In this document: one piece after another, positions 5,888-6,747 of the stretch
Layout of the letters: each line of letters starts with the position of its first letter
Position numbering within the stretch: position 1 is the first letter of the stretch
Assembly: GCA_035529405.1 (NCBI GenBank)
Contig: DATKWV010000177.1
Coordinates: 1 to 6,747, forward strand
Source of the DNA: DATKWV01 sp035529405
Lineage (GTDB): Bacteria; Planctomycetota; Phycisphaerae; Sedimentisphaerales; Anaerobacaceae
Direction: 5' to 3'
DNA: 6,747 nucleotides
Notes under the pieces: model-generated
What the model was told of the DNA's origin: nothing
Seen by the model: only the letters and a program-made list of their open reading frames with translations
The model's database searches: none
Program-made: the position numbers and the translations under genes

Positions 5888-5905
5888 TTTATTAACCTTG
5901 GTTAT
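5745..5905. repeat. 11-bp inverted repeat pair spanning the start of the helix-turn-helix gene
   Basis: ATAACCAAGGT at 5745-5755 is the exact reverse complement of ACCTTGGTTAT at 5895-5905. On the minus-strand mRNA the upstream copy contains the AAGG ribosome binding site of the helix-turn-helix gene. The downstream copy lies inside its coding sequence, at the codons for PWLF. Pairing would hide the ribosome binding site. Only the perfect match is observed; a function is inferred. Confidence 0.5.
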
Positions 5906-5921
5906 GAGCGGTTATACTTTT

Positions 5922-6161
5922 TTACTGCGAATCATTTTCGCGAAGCCGTACATATTTATACGCCTCGGTTGCCACCAGCGCTACTTTAGGAAGATCTTCG
6001 ATGTTGAAGCTATTTGTGTACTTCCACTCTTCGCCTTCCTTATAGGCCTTATTGATTGTCACAGAATAAAACTTGACCGTTTCGCCGGTTACTACCTTGG
6101 TGTTTGCCCAGATGCTCGCTGAGATCGAACCGCAACTGAATTTCTTTTCTGGCTTGTTCAT
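5922..6161 (-). CDS. Small conserved mobile-element-associated protein of unknown function, 79 aa
   Basis: The start at 6161 is supported by GGAGG 8 nt upstream; an upstream ATG at 6179 overlaps that site and is rejected. The sequence opens with MNKPEKKFSCGSISASIWAN, continues with an aromatic/beta-rich middle (VKFYSVTINKAYKEGEEWKY) and ends with NSFNIEDLPKVALVATEAYK plus a charged tail. The pattern KKFxxGxxSAxIW ... F(Y/F)xVxxxxxYK...W..TxSxxxxDLPKaxxVxxxAYxY resembles a small protein I recall from archaeal and bacterial mobile elements, but I know no function for it. It has no signal peptide or membrane segment and is predicted cytoplasmic. It heads a two-gene leftward operon with the helix-turn-helix gene 34 bp downstream, and an operator-like palindrome lies 55 bp upstream. 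Unlike its neighbours, the reading frame is intact. Confidence 0.8.
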   Translation of the reverse strand: MNKPEKKFSCGSISASIWANTKVVTGETVKFYSVTINKAYKEGEEWKYTNSFNIEDLPKVALVATEAYKYVRLRENDSQ

Positions 6162-6216
6162 TGTGCAATCCTCCATCAAAATCTTTGATTATTTACCTTT
6201 GAAAATAAGTCAGTCA

Positions 6217-6231
6217 GAGACAACATGTCTC
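6217..6231. promoter_or_regulatory. Operator-like palindrome upstream of the 79-aa gene
   Basis: GAGACA-ACA-TGTCTC is a perfect inverted repeat of 6-bp arms around 3 bp. It lies 55 bp upstream of the 79-aa start codon, in the expected promoter region of the leftward operon. Its size and symmetry fit binding by a dimeric repressor, but no binding protein is identified. Confidence 0.5.
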
Positions 6232-6293
6232 GCTGAATACACGCTGTTTTCTGCTTCCATCCTACACCTCACTAATTCTTTACAAACCAACTT

Positions 6294-6361
6294 AAAAACT
6301 CTCCTCCTCCCTTAGTGGAGAGGGCATAACCCTGTATTCATTTCAGTATCTGAGAGTTTTT
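6294..6361 (+). other. Stem-loop of 68 nt in the divergent control region
   Basis: AAAAACTCTC (6294-6303) and GAGAGTTTTT (6352-6361) form a perfect 10-bp basal stem. The enclosed 48 nt can form smaller hairpins (CCTC/GAGG around 6306-6323, or AGGG-CATAA-CCCT at 6321-6333; also TCAG-TAT-CTGA at 6343-6353, competing with the basal stem). The right arm runs into seven Ts, as in a terminator, but no gene ends here on the plus strand. It could be a short structured RNA, a terminator for an unseen transcript, or a chance fold in AT-rich DNA. Confidence 0.4.
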
Positions 6362-6529
6362 TTGCTTTTTTGGAAAAAAGTTTTGCTATGTATGGGCTGT
6401 GAAAATTTTTGAGATTATTTTGAATTTTTTGCCAATTATCTGAAATTATTCCTGCTTTGTTTCCTCTTCACTAATGGGGGGAGAGAAGAAGTGTAAAATA
6501 ATAGTAATGATTGATTACCGGAGGTTACA

Positions 6530-6736
6530 ATGGCATTTAGAATGAACAATAATGACGGCGAGGTTCTTAAGTCCCTTGCGGAGTACAGGGTCTTATCACC
6601 AACTCAAATCACAACCTTCTATCAAAAGACTCGGCAGGTGGTCTGGCGGCGCTTGCATATTCTTGAAAAAGAAGGGTTGATACTGTGGTTGTCAAGGGTC
6701 AATGGGACCGTCATGACATCTGATCTATCCTGTTGA
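6530..6736 (+). CDS. Winged-helix protein resembling the N-terminus of replication-relaxation proteins, 68 aa
   Basis: The ATG at 6530 has a strong GGAGG ribosome binding site about 6 nt upstream. Residues 10-50 read like a winged helix-turn-helix: EVLKSLAEYRVLSPTQITTF (helices 1 and 2), then KTRQVVWRRLHILEKEGLI (recognition helix and wing). This pattern is typical of replication-relaxation/MobC-like and related transcription factors of plasmids and integrative elements. Those proteins are usually much longer, with a C-terminal domain, whereas this frame ends at TGA 6734-6736 soon after the wing (GTVMTSDLSC). It is therefore either a short regulator, truncated, or frameshifted near the window edge; the remaining 11 bases do not allow a decision. 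It diverges from the 79-aa/helix-turn-helix operon and probably belongs to the same element. Confidence 0.6.
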   Translation: MAFRMNNNDGEVLKSLAEYRVLSPTQITTFYQKTRQVVWRRLHILEKEGLILWLSRVNGTVMTSDLSC

Positions 6737-6747
6737 AATACAAGCAC

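Larger units (their letters stand above)
6162..6529. promoter_or_regulatory. AT-rich 368-bp divergent intergenic region
   Basis: This stretch has no credible gene on either strand. It separates the leftward 79-aa gene from the rightward winged-helix gene and must hold both promoters. It contains the palindrome at 6217-6231, a large stem-loop at 6294-6361, a perfect A/T inverted repeat CTTTTTT-GG-AAAAAAG at 6365-6380, and several A- and T-tracts. TAAAAT at 6494-6499 is a candidate -10 box for the rightward gene, without a matching -35. It is clearly richer in AT than the left half of the window. Confidence 0.6.

Noticed and set aside
5874..6315. Plus-strand frames of 80-82 codons opposite the 79-aa gene and its promoter
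   Set aside because: The minus-strand frame has the strong ribosome binding site and conserved pattern; these are shadows.
6365..6380. CTTTTTT-GG-AAAAAAG inverted repeat as a terminator
   Set aside because: It is made almost only of A/T pairs with a 2-nt loop; most likely a by-product of A- and T-tracts.

Overview
The window looks like a chromosomal segment from a Planctomycetota-type bacterium, probably a Phycisphaerae/Sedimentisphaerales relative. This is an inference, resting mainly on the Tat-exported Gfo/Idh/MocA oxidoreductase with its RRSFIK signal and GGxGY linker. A GIY-YIG gene placed right behind a tRNA is also compatible with many other bacteria. The left two thirds is compact housekeeping-like DNA of moderate to high GC. 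From about 4317 rightwards the DNA becomes more AT-rich, gappy and full of broken genes.

Left part (1-4316). Two genes run leftwards: the 5' part of a Tat-exported Gfo/Idh/MocA oxidoreductase (1-323, broken by a one-base frameshift and cut by the window edge) and, 35 bp upstream of it, a metallo-beta-lactamase/beta-CASP RNA-processing nuclease (359-1765). A 181-bp divergent spacer separates these from priA (1947-4316, rightwards), which encodes the primosomal replication-restart helicase.

Middle part (4317-4930). This is a tRNA-centred rearrangement zone. An intact tRNA-Pro(CGG) (4452-4526) is preceded by a degenerate tandem copy of its own promoter and 5' half (about 4331-4408). It is followed by a one-base-frameshifted single-domain GIY-YIG nuclease gene (4565-4827). 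Right after that comes a second tRNA-like relic (4828-4907), carrying a 25-nt GC-rich hairpin inside its T-arm and a tRNA-Pro-like 3' end. A 29-bp tRNA-like direct repeat (26/29 identical) flanks the tRNA plus GIY-YIG unit with a period of exactly 450 bp.

Right part (4930-6747). This looks like the decaying remains of an integrative element next to the tRNA. It holds a tyrosine recombinase catalytic domain lacking a recognisable N-terminal half and carrying Gln in place of the HxxR histidine; a convergent excisionase-type helix-turn-helix gene with a one-base insertion; a 79-aa small protein of a type I recall from mobile elements; a 368-bp AT-rich divergent control region with an operator-like palindrome and a large stem-loop; and a short winged-helix protein resembling the start of replication-relaxation proteins.

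No CRISPR array, complete insertion sequence or clearly new defence system is visible. The most interesting item is the tRNA / GIY-YIG / tRNA-relic structure and how it relates to the neighbouring integrase. Three genes each appear to carry one single-base indel, so sequencing or assembly error must be separated from real decay before much is built on them.
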